This document shows, piece after piece, positions 16,500 to 27,700 of a stretch of 64,000 nucleotides of DNA; the stretch's first letter is position 1, and every line of letters starts with the position of its first letter. Both the position numbers and the translations under genes were made by a program. The notes beneath the pieces are model-generated. The model saw only the letters and a list, made by a program, of their open reading frames with translations. It was not told the origin of the DNA and made no database searches. The DNA is taken from the NCBI GenBank assembly GCA_037355855.1, contig CM074760.1:5510501-5574500 (forward strand). The letters are read 5' to 3'. This DNA is from Pseudo-nitzschia pungens (Eukaryota > Bacillariophyta > Bacillariophyceae > Bacillariales > Bacillariaceae).

Positions 16500-18791
16500 T
16501 CAGATATCTCCTTTAAATTTGATCGTCATTTCCCAATTTTTCGGAGAAGGGTGTGGAATATTGACTTTTGTGACAATGTTCAGAGTTTTTTTTTCGTTCG
16601 AATCAACGGTAACTTCACAATCCTGGGGATGGGAGTCGTTCACCGCGTCGTTCTGTTTTTCTAGGTCGGTAGAGTCGTCTCTCTTTCCATCTTCGCAACC
16701 GTTATTTGAGGTCCGCTTGTCCGTTCCTTGGTTGCCTTTCTTTTCTCCGTTGGGGTTGTTGATCGGGTTGCCTTGGTTTTCTCCGTTGTCTCCGTTCATC
16801 CGGTTGCCTCCGTTTTCTCCGTTGTTCGGGGGATCCTTTTTGGCACCCGGGTTTTCATCTTCCGGTTCATCGTTCATCCGGTTGCCTCCGTTTTCTCCGT
16901 TGTTCGGGGGATCCTTTTTGGCACCCGGGTTTTCATCTTCCGGTTCATCATTGATCGGGTTGCCTCCGTTTTCTCCGTTATTCGGGGGATCCTTTTTGGC
17001 AGCCGGGTTTTCATCTTCCGGTTCATCGTTGATTGGGTTGCCTCCGTTTTCTCCGTTATTCGGGGGATCCTTTTTGGCACCCGGGTTTTCATCTTCCGGT
17101 TCATCGTTGATCGGGTTGCCTCCGTTTTCTCCGTTGTTCGGGGGATCCTTTTTGGGAGCCGGGTTTTCATCTTCCGGTTCATCGATGATCGGGTTGCCTC
17201 CGTTTTCTCCGTTGTTCGGGGGATCGTTTTTGGCACCCGGGTTTTCATCTTCCGGTTCATCATTGATCGGGTTGCCTCCGTTTTCTCCGTTATTCGGGGG
17301 ATCGTTTTTGGCACCCGGGTTTTCATCTTCCGGTTCATCGTTGATCGGGTTGCCTCCGTTTTCTCCGTTATTCGGGGGATCGTTTTTGGCACCCGGGTTT
17401 TCATCTTCCGGTTCATCCTTGATCGGGTTGCCTCCGTTTTCTCCGTTGTTCGGGGGATCGTTTTTGGCACCCGGGTTTTCATCTTCCGGTTCATCCTTGA
17501 TCGGGTTGCCTCCGTTTTCTCCGTTGTTCGGGGGATCGTTTTTGGCACCCGGGTTTTCATCTTCCGGTTCATCATTGATCGGGTTGCCTCCGTTTTCTCC
17601 GTTGTTCGGGGGATCGTTTTTGGCAGCCGGGTTTTCATCTTCCGGTTCATCGTTGATCGGGTTGCCTCCGTTTTCTCCGTTGTTTGAGGACGGCTTTGTG
17701 GTAGCCGCTTTGAACTCTTCTATCTTTTGATTTAAAGCAGCTTGCCTTTCGTAGTAATGATTGAATACATCATCCAAATGCTGTTTTTGTTGATCGAATT
17801 CAGACTTTCTTTGAAGATATATCCATTGTTCAGAATGGTTATCGAAATGCTCTTTTTGTCGATTCCATTCCAACTTTCTCTGATCCAATGTAAATTGTTC
17901 CGTCATCAATCGCATAAATTGCTTTTGCCTTTTTCTATTTTGCGACTGAAAGAACTCGGTATGACGTTTATTCAGATCTACCTTTACCCGTAGTTTCTCC
18001 TTTTTTGGTCCTCTTTTCTTGTTTAGTTTGAAAACACAGTCAACCGCTGTTCCTTTTGTCCGAGCGACGCAGCAATTCTTACACATGACTCCGGAACATC
18101 CACAATCCTGTCTATCGCACAGTTCACATTTAATTTTTTTTTCTTTGCAACGTTCACATGAATTAGCAACACGGTCCTTGACTTTCGATTGACCGCCATC
18201 GTGGTCACGACCAAGAACAAACAAACACGGTTTCTCTGACATGCCGCATTGGATTCTTTGACAACAATTCCAGCACATTGTTCCCTCGCAGGTAGTGCAC
18301 AACTCGTCTTGGGGGCATAGGCGACAAAATATCGTTTTATCCTGACAATTGGTACAATAGGAGCAGACCCTTTTTTTAAGAACGGAATAATTCTTGGGTG
18401 ACGCTATCCTTTTTTCCGTTGACTCATATTGGGAGATAATTCTATTTTTTTCGGCGGAAGAAAGTGTGTAGTGACCTTCTTCGTTTTCGGATCCTTCCCT
18501 AGATGATCCTTCCTTAGGAGTGACTTCGTCGTCGTCGTCGTCGTCGTCGTCCTTGTAATCCTCATCGTCGTCGTCGTCGTCGTCGTCCTTGTAATCCTCA
18601 TCGCTTTCAACGTCCCCCTCGTAAGCGTCATATTTCGGTTTTTTCCTTCTTGATAGACGTCTTATCTGAGTGTCTGTCAATTTTCGCTTGGTCCCACCTT
18701 CTCCCACCCTTCTTTTTCGGGTTGGCTGGTGATCATCATTCTGGGTTGCAGAAGGAACTTCAAGGTTACGTACGTACGACTCGAATGACAT
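16500..18791 (-). CDS. Cys-rich protein with 26-residue acidic repeats
   Basis: 763-residue protein of unknown function inside the MULE. The N-terminus is basic (KRRVGEGGTKRK, RRLSRRKKPK) and then strongly acidic with two DYKDDDDD-type runs. A cysteine-rich region at about residues 140-260 has repeated C-x2-C pairs (CSYCTNC, CRLC, CTTC, CWNCC, CERC, CELC, CKNCC) arranged as two similar blocks, suggesting duplicated zinc-binding modules. A Gln/Lys-rich coiled-coil-like region follows. Then come about eleven copies of a 26-residue unit (NNGENGGNPINDEPEDENP plus GAKNDPP). The C-terminus is charged. Start at ATG 18791. I recognise no family; nuclear location and zinc binding are inferred from composition. 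Confidence 0.7.
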   Translation of the reverse strand: MSFESYVRNLEVPSATQNDDHQPTRKRRVGEGGTKRKLTDTQIRRLSRRKKPKYDAYEGDVESDEDYKDDDDDDDDEDYKDDDDDDDDEVTPKEGSSREGSENEEGHYTLSSAEKNRIISQYESTEKRIASPKNYSVLKKRVCSYCTNCQDKTIFCRLCPQDELCTTCEGTMCWNCCQRIQCGMSEKPCLFVLGRDHDGGQSKVKDRVANSCERCKEKKIKCELCDRQDCGCSGVMCKNCCVARTKGTAVDCVFKLNKKRGPKKEKLRVKVDLNKRHTEFFQSQNRKRQKQFMRLMTEQFTLDQRKLEWNRQKEHFDNHSEQWIYLQRKSEFDQQKQHLDDVFNHYYERQAALNQKIEEFKAATTKPSSNNGENGGNPINDEPEDENPAAKNDPPNNGENGGNPINDEPEDENPGAKNDPPNNGENGGNPIKDEPEDENPGAKNDPPNNGENGGNPIKDEPEDENPGAKNDPPNNGENGGNPINDEPEDENPGAKNDPPNNGENGGNPINDEPEDENPGAKNDPPNNGENGGNPIIDEPEDENPAPKKDPPNNGENGGNPINDEPEDENPGAKKDPPNNGENGGNPINDEPEDENPAAKKDPPNNGENGGNPINDEPEDENPGAKKDPPNNGENGGNRMNDEPEDENPGAKKDPPNNGENGGNRMNGDNGENQGNPINNPNGEKKGNQGTDKRTSNNGCEDGKRDDSTDLEKQNDAVNDSHPQDCEVTVDSNEKKTLNIVTKVNIPHPSPKNWEMTIKFKGDI
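16770..17690. repeat. 78-bp tandem repeat array (coding)
   Basis: About eleven full tandem copies plus partial copies of a 78-bp unit with cores such as TTGCCTCCGTTTTCTCCGTT and GTTTTCATCTTCCGGTTCAT. Copies vary at a few sites only. The length is a multiple of three and the repeats are in frame in the minus-strand 763-residue gene. Because the unit lacks stops in other phases, it also creates long open frames on the plus strand that are not genes. Confidence 0.92.
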
Positions 18792-18959
18792 GTTTGTATT
18801 TTGAATTCACGATGGTTACTTTTTACTTTTTCTTTCCATTAAAAAGTTTTGGCACTTTATATTTGTGTTCCTGCGTTTGTGTTATCCTTTCGTTGTTTTT
18901 GTTTGCTTCTTCGTGTTTGATGTCGTTGCATATTGTTCTCTAACACTTTTTCCGTCCGC

Positions 18960-19349
18960 CAAATTTTTTTTTTTTTTTTTTTTGGTTTTATTAAAACCTG
19001 AAACTTTTTGAGAGTTAATTTAAACTGGTTGTCAGAGTGCGCGATAATCAGTGCGCGATAATGATATACAAGTGTAGGACTGCGCCTAACGCGACCTCGT
19101 ATCATAACGTTTAGTTTCGAATATTTACATGTTTGTATTGGTCGGTCGGTGATGCACCCAACTTAATTGACACGTGGATCCCAAAAAATCTCCGAGGTTA
19201 CCCTGATCCGCAAATTTTCCCTGACATCTTGATTCATTCATTGTCTGGCATGGGGGTAAGACCTTATGAGGGGACAAGCTGCATCCACAAATTGGTAGAG
19301 GAGTGGATCAATTTTTCCGGTGTTGTATTGGGGAACATTGAGTTTATGG
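18960..19349. other. T-run and gap before next MULE gene
   Basis: A run of about 20 T residues near 18964-18983 is followed by the tandem GTGCGCGATAAT repeat at 19035-19065. An open stretch at 19133-19372 overlaps the next gene in another phase. A possible donor (GGGGTAAGA near 19253) could make it an upstream exon, but I could not find an acceptor that keeps phase. Confidence 0.45.
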
Positions 19350-20408
19350 ATGAAAATGAAGTTTCCTGCTGACAGTTTCGACCATTTGTGTATTGACAAC
19401 TCTAACGACGGGTCTCGCCATTTAAATTACAATTGCGATGAAGAAAATGGTGTCCCAATTGTTCGATATTTCACAGACTTTTCTGACTTCGAAATTGATA
19501 CTATCAGACTGACACGGGAAAACGACACATGTGTGCCCGAAAATAAATTATGGTACATATATGCGGAGGATGATAAGGCGTTTCATCGTGTGCTTGAAAA
19601 AGTTACAATCAGTCGCCTTTATATAACTGAATCAGATGTATTGACAGCCCTTCCTATCATTTTGTCAGAAAATTTTCAGCCAACCTACTCAATTGGAAAA
19701 AGCGACCTGGTGACAGAAAGATGTCTGTCTGTTGGTGCTGTGGTTGTGTATCGTGACTACGTCTGGAACGTGAACAATCGCAATTCTTTCACCAGTGTAG
19801 AACATTACGACCGGATCGAAGAAAAAATTCATCCGAAAACCATTAGCGCAACCAAGCCCGGTTTTTCTTTATTCTATGATCTGACCGCTGTTCAACTTGG
19901 TTACAAGAGGGTAGCAAATGTTATACCCAGTCATACACACAAACCAAGTCATATGGTCGATATCGACGTCGAGTCCTTTACAAACGTATCTAGAATATCT
20001 CCGTTCTGGCCTCACATACGACGACAGTTATTAAGCATTACGACTGGAATTGGGTGGACAAATTTTTTCCCGACAAGCAGGGAAAAAATTGATAACAGTA
20101 CTACGCTAGAAAGGGACGGAGATTTCTTCTCCTTGATACTGCCCAAAGCACGCGTGGAATGTTGGCATTGTAATCAAGATTACTGTGTTTGGGCGTTGAA
20201 CGGAAAAAAAATTTTGTCAACGGTCTCGTCAGAACGTACAGGATCAATACAACAGAAGAAAGAGTTTGCGTGCCATCTGGCGAATTATGCAATATTGGTA
20301 TTTGGAGATGAGTGTGGGCAACCAAAACCCCCGCTATGTGTTGTAATGGCACTAGACAGGGAGTTTGGCGAGATACCACGTAAGCGTAATCGGACACTTT
20401 ATATTTAA
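19350..20408 (+). CDS. Unrecognised MULE-borne protein
   Basis: About 352 residues from the first ATG (ATGAAAATGAAG at 19350). The frame extends upstream to 19320 without another ATG, so the true N-terminus may lie in an unseen exon. The sequence looks like a globular mixed alpha/beta protein, with a WHCNQDYCVW segment near the C-terminus that could bind a metal, and it has no transmembrane segment or signal peptide. I do not recognise its family. It lies in the middle of the MULE and is followed by a 41-bp minisatellite. It is unbroken and of ordinary composition, which argues for a real gene. Confidence 0.6.
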   Translation: MKMKFPADSFDHLCIDNSNDGSRHLNYNCDEENGVPIVRYFTDFSDFEIDTIRLTRENDTCVPENKLWYIYAEDDKAFHRVLEKVTISRLYITESDVLTALPIILSENFQPTYSIGKSDLVTERCLSVGAVVVYRDYVWNVNNRNSFTSVEHYDRIEEKIHPKTISATKPGFSLFYDLTAVQLGYKRVANVIPSHTHKPSHMVDIDVESFTNVSRISPFWPHIRRQLLSITTGIGWTNFFPTSREKIDNSTTLERDGDFFSLILPKARVECWHCNQDYCVWALNGKKILSTVSSERTGSIQQKKEFACHLANYAILVFGDECGQPKPPLCVVMALDREFGEIPRKRNRTLYI

Positions 20409-20442
20409 ATGTTTCTAGACCACTAAGTAATCTAATTGATTC

Positions 20443-20935
20443 AAGTCTGATCCTGTGCAAGTTTTGATTCGCGAGTTAGTTTATCGTGAGTTATTTTTTA
20501 GTCCGATCCTGTGCAAGTTTTGATTCATGAGTTAGTTTATTGTCCGATCCTGTGCAAGTTTTGATTCATGAGTTAGTTTATTGTCCGATCCTGTGCAAGT
20601 TTTGATTCATGAGTTAGTTTATTGTCCGATCCTGTGCAAGTTTTGATTCATGAGTTAGTTTATTGTCCGATCCTGTGCAAGTTTTGATTCATGAGTTATT
20701 TTTTAGTCCGATCCTGTGCAAGTTTTGATTCATGAGTTATTTTTTAGTCCGATATTGTCCGATCCTGTGCAAGTTTTGATTCATGAGTTAGTTTATTGTC
20801 CGATCCTGTGCAAGTTTTGATTCGTGAGTTAGTTTATTGTCCGATCCTGTGCAAGTTTTGATTCATGAGTTAGTTTATTGTCCGATCCTGTGCAAGTTTT
20901 GATTCGTGAGTTAGTTTATTGTCCGATCTTTTGCA
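20443..20935. repeat. 41-bp minisatellite
   Basis: Roughly a dozen tandem copies of a 41-bp unit beginning GTCCGATCCTGTGCAAGTTT, continuing with TGATTCATGAGTTAGTTTATT. Variants carry TTTTTTAG in place of TTTATT, or GATTCGTGAG. It is noncoding and lies between two plus-strand MULE genes. A short truncated copy (GTCCGATATT) near 20748 marks a local rearrangement. Confidence 0.93.
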
Positions 20936-21030
20936 GTCGCATGCAATTTTCTATTGTTGAATGATCTCATTATTTTAACTAATTGAGTATAAAATCAACC
21001 AGTACTCTTATAACTCCATCACGGATAATT

Positions 21031-21537
21031 ATGCCGACGTTGCTTCCTTTTCCCGACAAGAAGAAGAGTCCGATAGTAAAGAGTCCGATAGTAAAGGTCG
21101 AGACAAAACAGATGGCGCATGATGCTGATTCTGATCAGAGAATTTACATAAACCAAACCTGGAATCAAGCTTTAGATACAGAGAGAATAAACTTGCAGAG
21201 AACTGAGATTGTTCAAAAGTGGAAGGATATATTTAACCGAAATCGATCTCCGATGGTAACAGTGACTAAATCAACTACAACCACTGTCAAGTCGCACGTT
21301 CGTAAGAGAAATTCCGTGGTGAAATCACATACCCGGAGAAGAACAAAAATCGCAAAAAAACAATCTTCGAACCTACGTCCATATATGGACCCAGCATCGT
21401 TTTCTGAAATTTTGAAAGTTCGTGACAATGACATAGCAACCGCCACCCAAAAATCTAGGAGAGACCCTTGTGTAATTGAATGTTCTATGAAATGGAAAAT
21501 ATTTTGGGAACAGCAAAGGAGTAAAAAGAAAAAATGA
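21031..21537 (+). CDS. Small basic MULE-borne protein, unknown
   Basis: 168 residues from ATG 21031 (MPTLLPFPDKKK). Highly basic, with a duplicated KSPIVK near the start, Thr/Val/Lys/Arg-rich central segment and a C-terminal KKKK. The stretch IYINQTWNQALDTERINLQ looks helical. It could be a DNA- or chromatin-binding accessory protein, but no family is recognised. It ends about 170 bp from the 3' end of the giant transposase gene, which converges on it. The open frame starts earlier (20983) without ATG. Confidence 0.5.
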   Translation: MPTLLPFPDKKKSPIVKSPIVKVETKQMAHDADSDQRIYINQTWNQALDTERINLQRTEIVQKWKDIFNRNRSPMVTVTKSTTTTVKSHVRKRNSVVKSHTRRRTKIAKKQSSNLRPYMDPASFSEILKVRDNDIATATQKSRRDPCVIECSMKWKIFWEQQRSKKKK

Positions 21538-21708
21538 GTCATGAATGACGCAAGTCAACAAATAGATAGATTGTTATTCATTACCGTAAATTTTTTTGAA
21601 GTAACCGTAACCCCATTTCCTAAATAATTACAACTATTTTAAATTAGTAAATTTATTTCTTAGTTAAATGACGTTTACTTATGCATATATTTGTTGGTTA
21701 AAGGACGT

Positions 21709-24700
21709 TTACTTGTAATCGTACATTAGATCCATTTTTACTTTCTTTTTTCTCTGTGACCTTCGTAACCTCATATACAAAGACGATTCGTTAGATAAGT
21801 TTGGTACGGGTTTGATTCCCACTTCTGGTTGAGCACGGGATTTTTCAACCCGTTGTTTCTTCCTTTCGACGATTCCCACTTCTGGTTGAGCACGGGATTT
21901 TTCAACCCGTTGTTTCTTCCTTTCGACCATAATTTTTTTTTCCAATCCCTTCTTTCTTGTTCTTATCCTAGAATCTCCAGAATCTGTAAGTGGATTGTGA
22001 AATAACCAATCGTCCTCATCTTGGTCAGATTCGGATTCGATGCATTCTGTTTGCCTTCTCTTTCCAATTAGTTTTTCGTCTACTAAATTCGTCAAAGATA
22101 CATCATCTGATTCGGAACAATCTGATTGCGTTGATTTTTCGGGTGTTTGTATTATCGGGTCATCGATTAAAACATCACCCTTAACTTTGCATGCGTCCGG
22201 TTCTACTTCCGGTGTTTGGTTCGATTCTTCCCCGTCATGGACCAACTGGACCGGCTCATTTGATTCTCCTTCAGAGTGACAAGCTTCCGGTGTTTGATTA
22301 GATTCTTCCCCGTCGCATACCGATTGGACCGGTGGATTTGATTCTACTATGGATGAGTCCGCCTTTACTTCCGAACAATCTGATTGCGTGGATTTTTCGG
22401 GTGTTTGTATTATCGGGTCATCGATTAAAACATCACCCTTAGCTTTGGATGCGTCCGGTTCTACTTCTGGTGTTTGGTTCGATTCTTCCCCGTCGCGGAC
22501 CAACTGGACCGGCTCATTTGATTCTCCTTCAGAGTGACAATCATCCGGTGTTTGGTTCGATTCTTCCCCGTCGCATACCGATTGGACCGGTGGATTTGAT
22601 TCTACTATGGATGAGTCCGCCTTTACTTCCGAACAATCTGATTGCGTGGATTTTTCGGGTGTTTGTATTATCGGGTCTTCGATTAAAACATCACCCTTAG
22701 CTTTGGATGCGTCCGGTTCTACTTCTGGTGTTTGCTTCGATTGGACCGGCGGATTTGATTCTCCTTCAGAGTGACAAGCTTCCGGATTTGTTTCTACTAT
22801 GGACGAGTCCGCCTTTACTTCCGGTGTTTGATTCCATTCTTCCCCGTCGCATACCGATTGGACCGGTGGATTTAATGCTCCTTCCGGGTGATAATTGTTA
22901 GCCTTGTTTTTCTTTTTAGCTGTTTTGTGTCCAATGTCATGACAGACCTTGTATTGAAACAATTCACGTTTTAACAGTGTGGCAAATTCCATAAAATTGT
23001 CACGGAAACTTCTTATTGATTTTTCATCCAAAGTATTCCAAGTATCCTCGCTCCCGAGGATCCAAAATGAAATGTCGCTTGCCGTTGTCCGTTTAGAATC
23101 CGCTGATGGTTGTCCGTGAAAATCTATCGCCTCTATCAATTCGCTGCAATTATCTACAATAAAGTGGGCGTTGTGGCACAAATATATTCCGCAGCTGCAA
23201 CCGTCATGCTGACTGTCCAAACACTCAAATGCCTCTTTTAACGCGGGGTGGATCTTTCGACCTTGATCGTCATCCTCACGGTATTTTATGCCCGGATAAT
23301 GTTCGGAGAAATAAGACCGCAACATTTTCAGTTCGTAGTCATTGGGGGTATCATACGTTTCCTTTTGGGAGTCCAGAACTATCAAAGACAGTGTCTTATC
23401 TTTCTCCACGTAAGCTAGGAATAGTCTCCAATGGGAATTGTCGCATTGTGGTATTACAAATATTCGTTTTTTGCTGATGTCTTCGAACGCAAAATCGATC
23501 TTTAGTGCCTTCTTTCCGTCAAAATTTTGTTCATGTTTCATTTTAGAGTGTATTTCCAACTGTGTGAAAAATTGCGGTAAGAATACGTGGACTTCTTTCG
23601 GCGCCCCAATGGAAATCAGAAGACACCAAAAACCGACCACCACGTCATTCAACCAGTTGTCTCCCTCAAGCGTTTTATAGTCGTCATCGGTGAATTCAAG
23701 TGTTGCCCAGTATCGGTTCTCGTTAAATCTGGTCCGATTATACATAACCGAAAAATCGATCTCTTCCTCTTGGCACCAATCCATCTGTTCCTCTTGGTAC
23801 AAGCTTTTGAGAAGATACCATTTCTCCGCAAGGTTTTCTCTAATAAGCTTTTGACAAACAGGTAGTCCCATAATTGATGCAGAGAACAATCGAGTGCTAC
23901 TTTCCTTAGCTACCTCAGCCTTTGTTTTGTCATCAATCAATTTACATCTTCCGTGATTCACGCCGAAACATATGGCAGCCTCTTCAGAAATAGTCAAAGC
24001 TTCGACAGATCCAATTTCGAGAAGCGCTTTATTGAAAGCAATTATATCTTCTTTACTTCCTTCAAAGTACAAACGACAAAGAGTTTTGTCTTCTTCCGAA
24101 GTCTGTAAATGCGACGAATCGGAGAAATTACCTGATTCGAACCGATCCATATCGAAAATCAGAGATGTGCGTGTAGGTTCGATCGTAGAATACGCAATGA
24201 ACACTTGTCTGCAACTCGACTTTTGGTTTTTCAGACTGATAGTAATATAGACTCGGTTGTTGTCTGGATCAACCACTTGTAACTTTGGTAGATCGCCGTG
24301 ACTAACCAAAATCTTTGTTTGATTACCGTAGAAAGATCCAGCCGGATTTTCTCTGAGATCGAGATCACAAAAGAAATCGGTATGATTAATTGTGACTATC
24401 GCATTTCCCTCGGGATTTCTTTGTATGATTTTCATCGGTAAAGGTGTTGCATAAAATGAAGGTGTCAGCAACTGAATAACCGGTTTTTGTATCAATTCCT
24501 GTTTCGTGATCTCTTCTCTAGAACTGTGATCTCCGATTTGTTTAAAGAAATCGTTCGAGGCATCGATATAAGCCTGTTTAAAATTGATATTTTTAGCCCG
24601 TTGTATATATGGCCGTAAATCGATCGGAGTCTTCCCAACATACCCCAACTTTTTCTTCGGCGATTTCCAATCGACACTGCATTCACCCAGAAAAATTCGT

Positions 24701-27700
24701 TTTTCTGGGTTTAGCGGGTGAGCAATTTCCACTGTATTTTGATCACAGGGATACAAACGTTCGATAGAGCCATCTCTCTGTATTTGTATAGTTAGACAAC
24801 CAGTCACGTTATTTTTGTGTGTTATCTTGGCCTGGACTGGTGTCTCTTGGTCCCCATCCTTATGGTAGTACATGAATCGGTTTGAACTTTTTGTAAACAC
24901 TACAATGTTTGTGTTCGATGATTCTTCTTTGACATTACCCGTTGCCTTTTTCGGGTTGGCGAACAAACTACGCCTAATGGGATTCTTGAAGCAGGGCTCG
25001 CAATAAACCGAGAATTCGTCTCCATCCTTAGAATCGTTTCGAATTGGTAATGGTTCAAACAACACGTTGCAATGTAGGCAATTCCTATTCGGTGTTTGCC
25101 CGACAGTTTCAACACAATATCCACACAATCCACGGTCATTAGAACAAGAAAAATCACCCATTCCCCCGTGATAGAACCGGCGACAAAACTTGCACTTAGT
25201 CTTTGTATCATCAGGCCAAATTGTCATGTTTCCAAAGAAACAGAATGATTTTGCACAACACACTGTACTGTCATCTCCCAGACCACTTCTGTGGGCTAGG
25301 CTGTCCAGGTTGGAAGTCGGACAATTATCAGTCACGTATACTGATTTACGTTTTAAGCTTGTATCCATAATGCCACTGATGATGTCCTTCACAGAAATAT
25401 TTGTATTGCTCGATACTTTTTTTCTCGCCCGCTGGCTGTGCAAAATCGCTCTAGCTCTGATCAGATGATATTGTGGATGATTTACCAAATTTCGGGCCAT
25501 TTCCAGATAACTGCTTTTGGACTGATTGCTTTTGTATCTCAAGTCATGGACAAATAAAACAGCAAGTAGTTCCTTCGTAGTAAATTCAGACATCAAACCG
25601 GACTGGGACCGTAGTCTGACAAGGAGACTTCTTTTGTCGGTTTTTTTAACCAATTTTTTGTTTTCAGTATCCTTTTTTGTTATTGGTAGTTTTCTTTTTC
25701 GGCGTTGAGCAAGTTTGTTTATAGCCGGATTTTTTCTTTTTAAACTTGAACGTAAATCACCCTGATTTCCCAATATAGACACTTCCTCGAAAATATCTGT
25801 TTTTAATGTCCATGGGCTGATGTACCTTCGAAGCAGGATCGAAAGAGGGAGACTCATGCAATAAATATTCCGTGATATCTTTGTTTTTCCCTTGTCTGCG
25901 GCTGGAATCGATCTTTCAAAAATTTTGTCCATTACACATATTCCAGAATCGATGTCGTCAAATTTATCTGAAAGTGACAAAATGCCATCATCAGATAACT
26001 GCCACTCAATTTTATTTTGTTTTTTCTTTAAAAATTTAAGAAGGAAGGAATCACGGAAATCACTGACTGATTTCTTACAAGAGTCTGGGCAATTCAAGTG
26101 ATGGTATGTATGTATAAGCCCGACTCGTGGTAATAATAAGATCACCGACCACCATCTGTGACAATTAGATTCTGGCGATTTACAGAAGATTGGGAAGTAA
26201 ATCTGGTTCGGACAGAATGTTTTACCGTCATGAATGAACGTGTAGGGTATCGAATAATCCACTTGGGGATTATTGCTGTCCGCCGACTGGTGAACAAAAA
26301 ACTTGGGTCGGGATTGGTCCTTGGGAAACGCCTGTCGATTGAACAGAACGACAAAAGCGTTCATGAAACAGGGTAGAATTCTACCATTTTTGCACTCAAT
26401 TATATCACGAAACCATTCCACTTTGAAATTGAAATCCAACTCGTCACCAACATCCACCCTTTGTAAAAGCTTTTCCTCTAACTCGGATGATGTGAAGTGT
26501 TCTGCACACGATGACAACTTAGATACTACCTCTCGAAGTAATACACTAACATCCATATTTGAAACTCCCGAGAGAAATGTATTCGCGGAGGATAATCCAC
26601 CGGTGACATTGGATTCAACCTGCTGGTGAGAATCTTCGTCGTCACCTACCACCATCTTGGCATGTCGTTCTGGAGTAATTTCCGCCTCGTTTGCAGCTAT
26701 ATTCAGCGCTGTAGTCAAAGCTGGACTACCCTGGATATCAGTTTCGGGGTCCAAAGCCGAAACTTGTGTTAACGGTACGTCGTTTCCCTGGCTACATTCG
26801 GAGTTGGAACTGACACTGTCGTTGTTTCCTGGATCATTCACACACTCCTCATTTGTCTCAGTCTTCGCTAAATATGCCAGCCTTTCACAGACGCGTTTCT
26901 TCCGACCCCTATCGACACTTGGAATTTCACCGAGATAAGAACCCAAGGAGCGTGCCTCGTTAGGTGTGTCCGTCAACGGGCATCCAACCCCATAATTCTC
27001 GCTTGATCTTCCAAGGGTATAGACATAGGACGACAAATCCTGACCGATCAGTTTTTGCGCGAATCGGTCTACTATTTCTCCCAAAGAAAAAGAGAGGATT
27101 TTGTGTTCCTGCAAGTTGAAGTTCCGCCCTTCATCTCCGAAATCAATTGTTCCATTGAGAGTATCAATTTCGTCTTCGTCCAATCCGTGCCCGAAGAATT
27201 TCTTCCGACACGGAGAATATACATTTTTATCATCGCCATCACACAACTCTATCGGTGGCATATCTACGGGAAGGTTTTCTTCGTCAGGGGTGTACGGTTG
27301 CTGCTTCGCCAAATCGCTGATTCGGTAGATGATATAATCGCCGGGCACGATTTCAGATAATGGACAAAAATTCTCCGGTTCTGCACTATCATCACGTCCT
27401 GATGTGGTTCTCTTTTTACCATCAGTAACGAGGCTCATCTGATCTATTCCTTCCATCCCGAGATCACCATTCTCTTCCCGTTGATACTTCCTGTGAGTTG
27501 TGTCAATTTTTTTTTGCCTGGAAATAGTGAAAGGTTTGTTGATCTTTGCCAGTGGGGACAAAACACCGCCCTCTCTCTTACTAATTCGACGGTACCCCGG
27601 TCTAAATGGAAAGGCAGTTAATTCTCCGTTCGATGTGATACGCTTGCCCTTGGATTCCTTAGACTTGGAATACCTCGGAGGAGGACTAAGTTGGAGTGGC

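Noticed and set aside
16303..17730. Long plus-strand open frames (475 and 319 codons) across the repeat array
   Set aside because: They are produced by the 78-bp repeat, whose length is a multiple of three and lacks stops in other phases. The minus-strand frame extends far beyond the repeat and has Cys-rich domains, so it is the gene.
18530..18605. FLAG-epitope-like DYKDDDD runs suggesting vector contamination
   Set aside because: The two copies are part of a GTC/GAC trinucleotide expansion within a natural frame, with no flanking vector sequence and no terminal lysine.
20443..20935. CRISPR-like array
   Set aside because: The 41-bp units are tandem without unique spacers, and the DNA is eukaryotic. 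It is a minisatellite.
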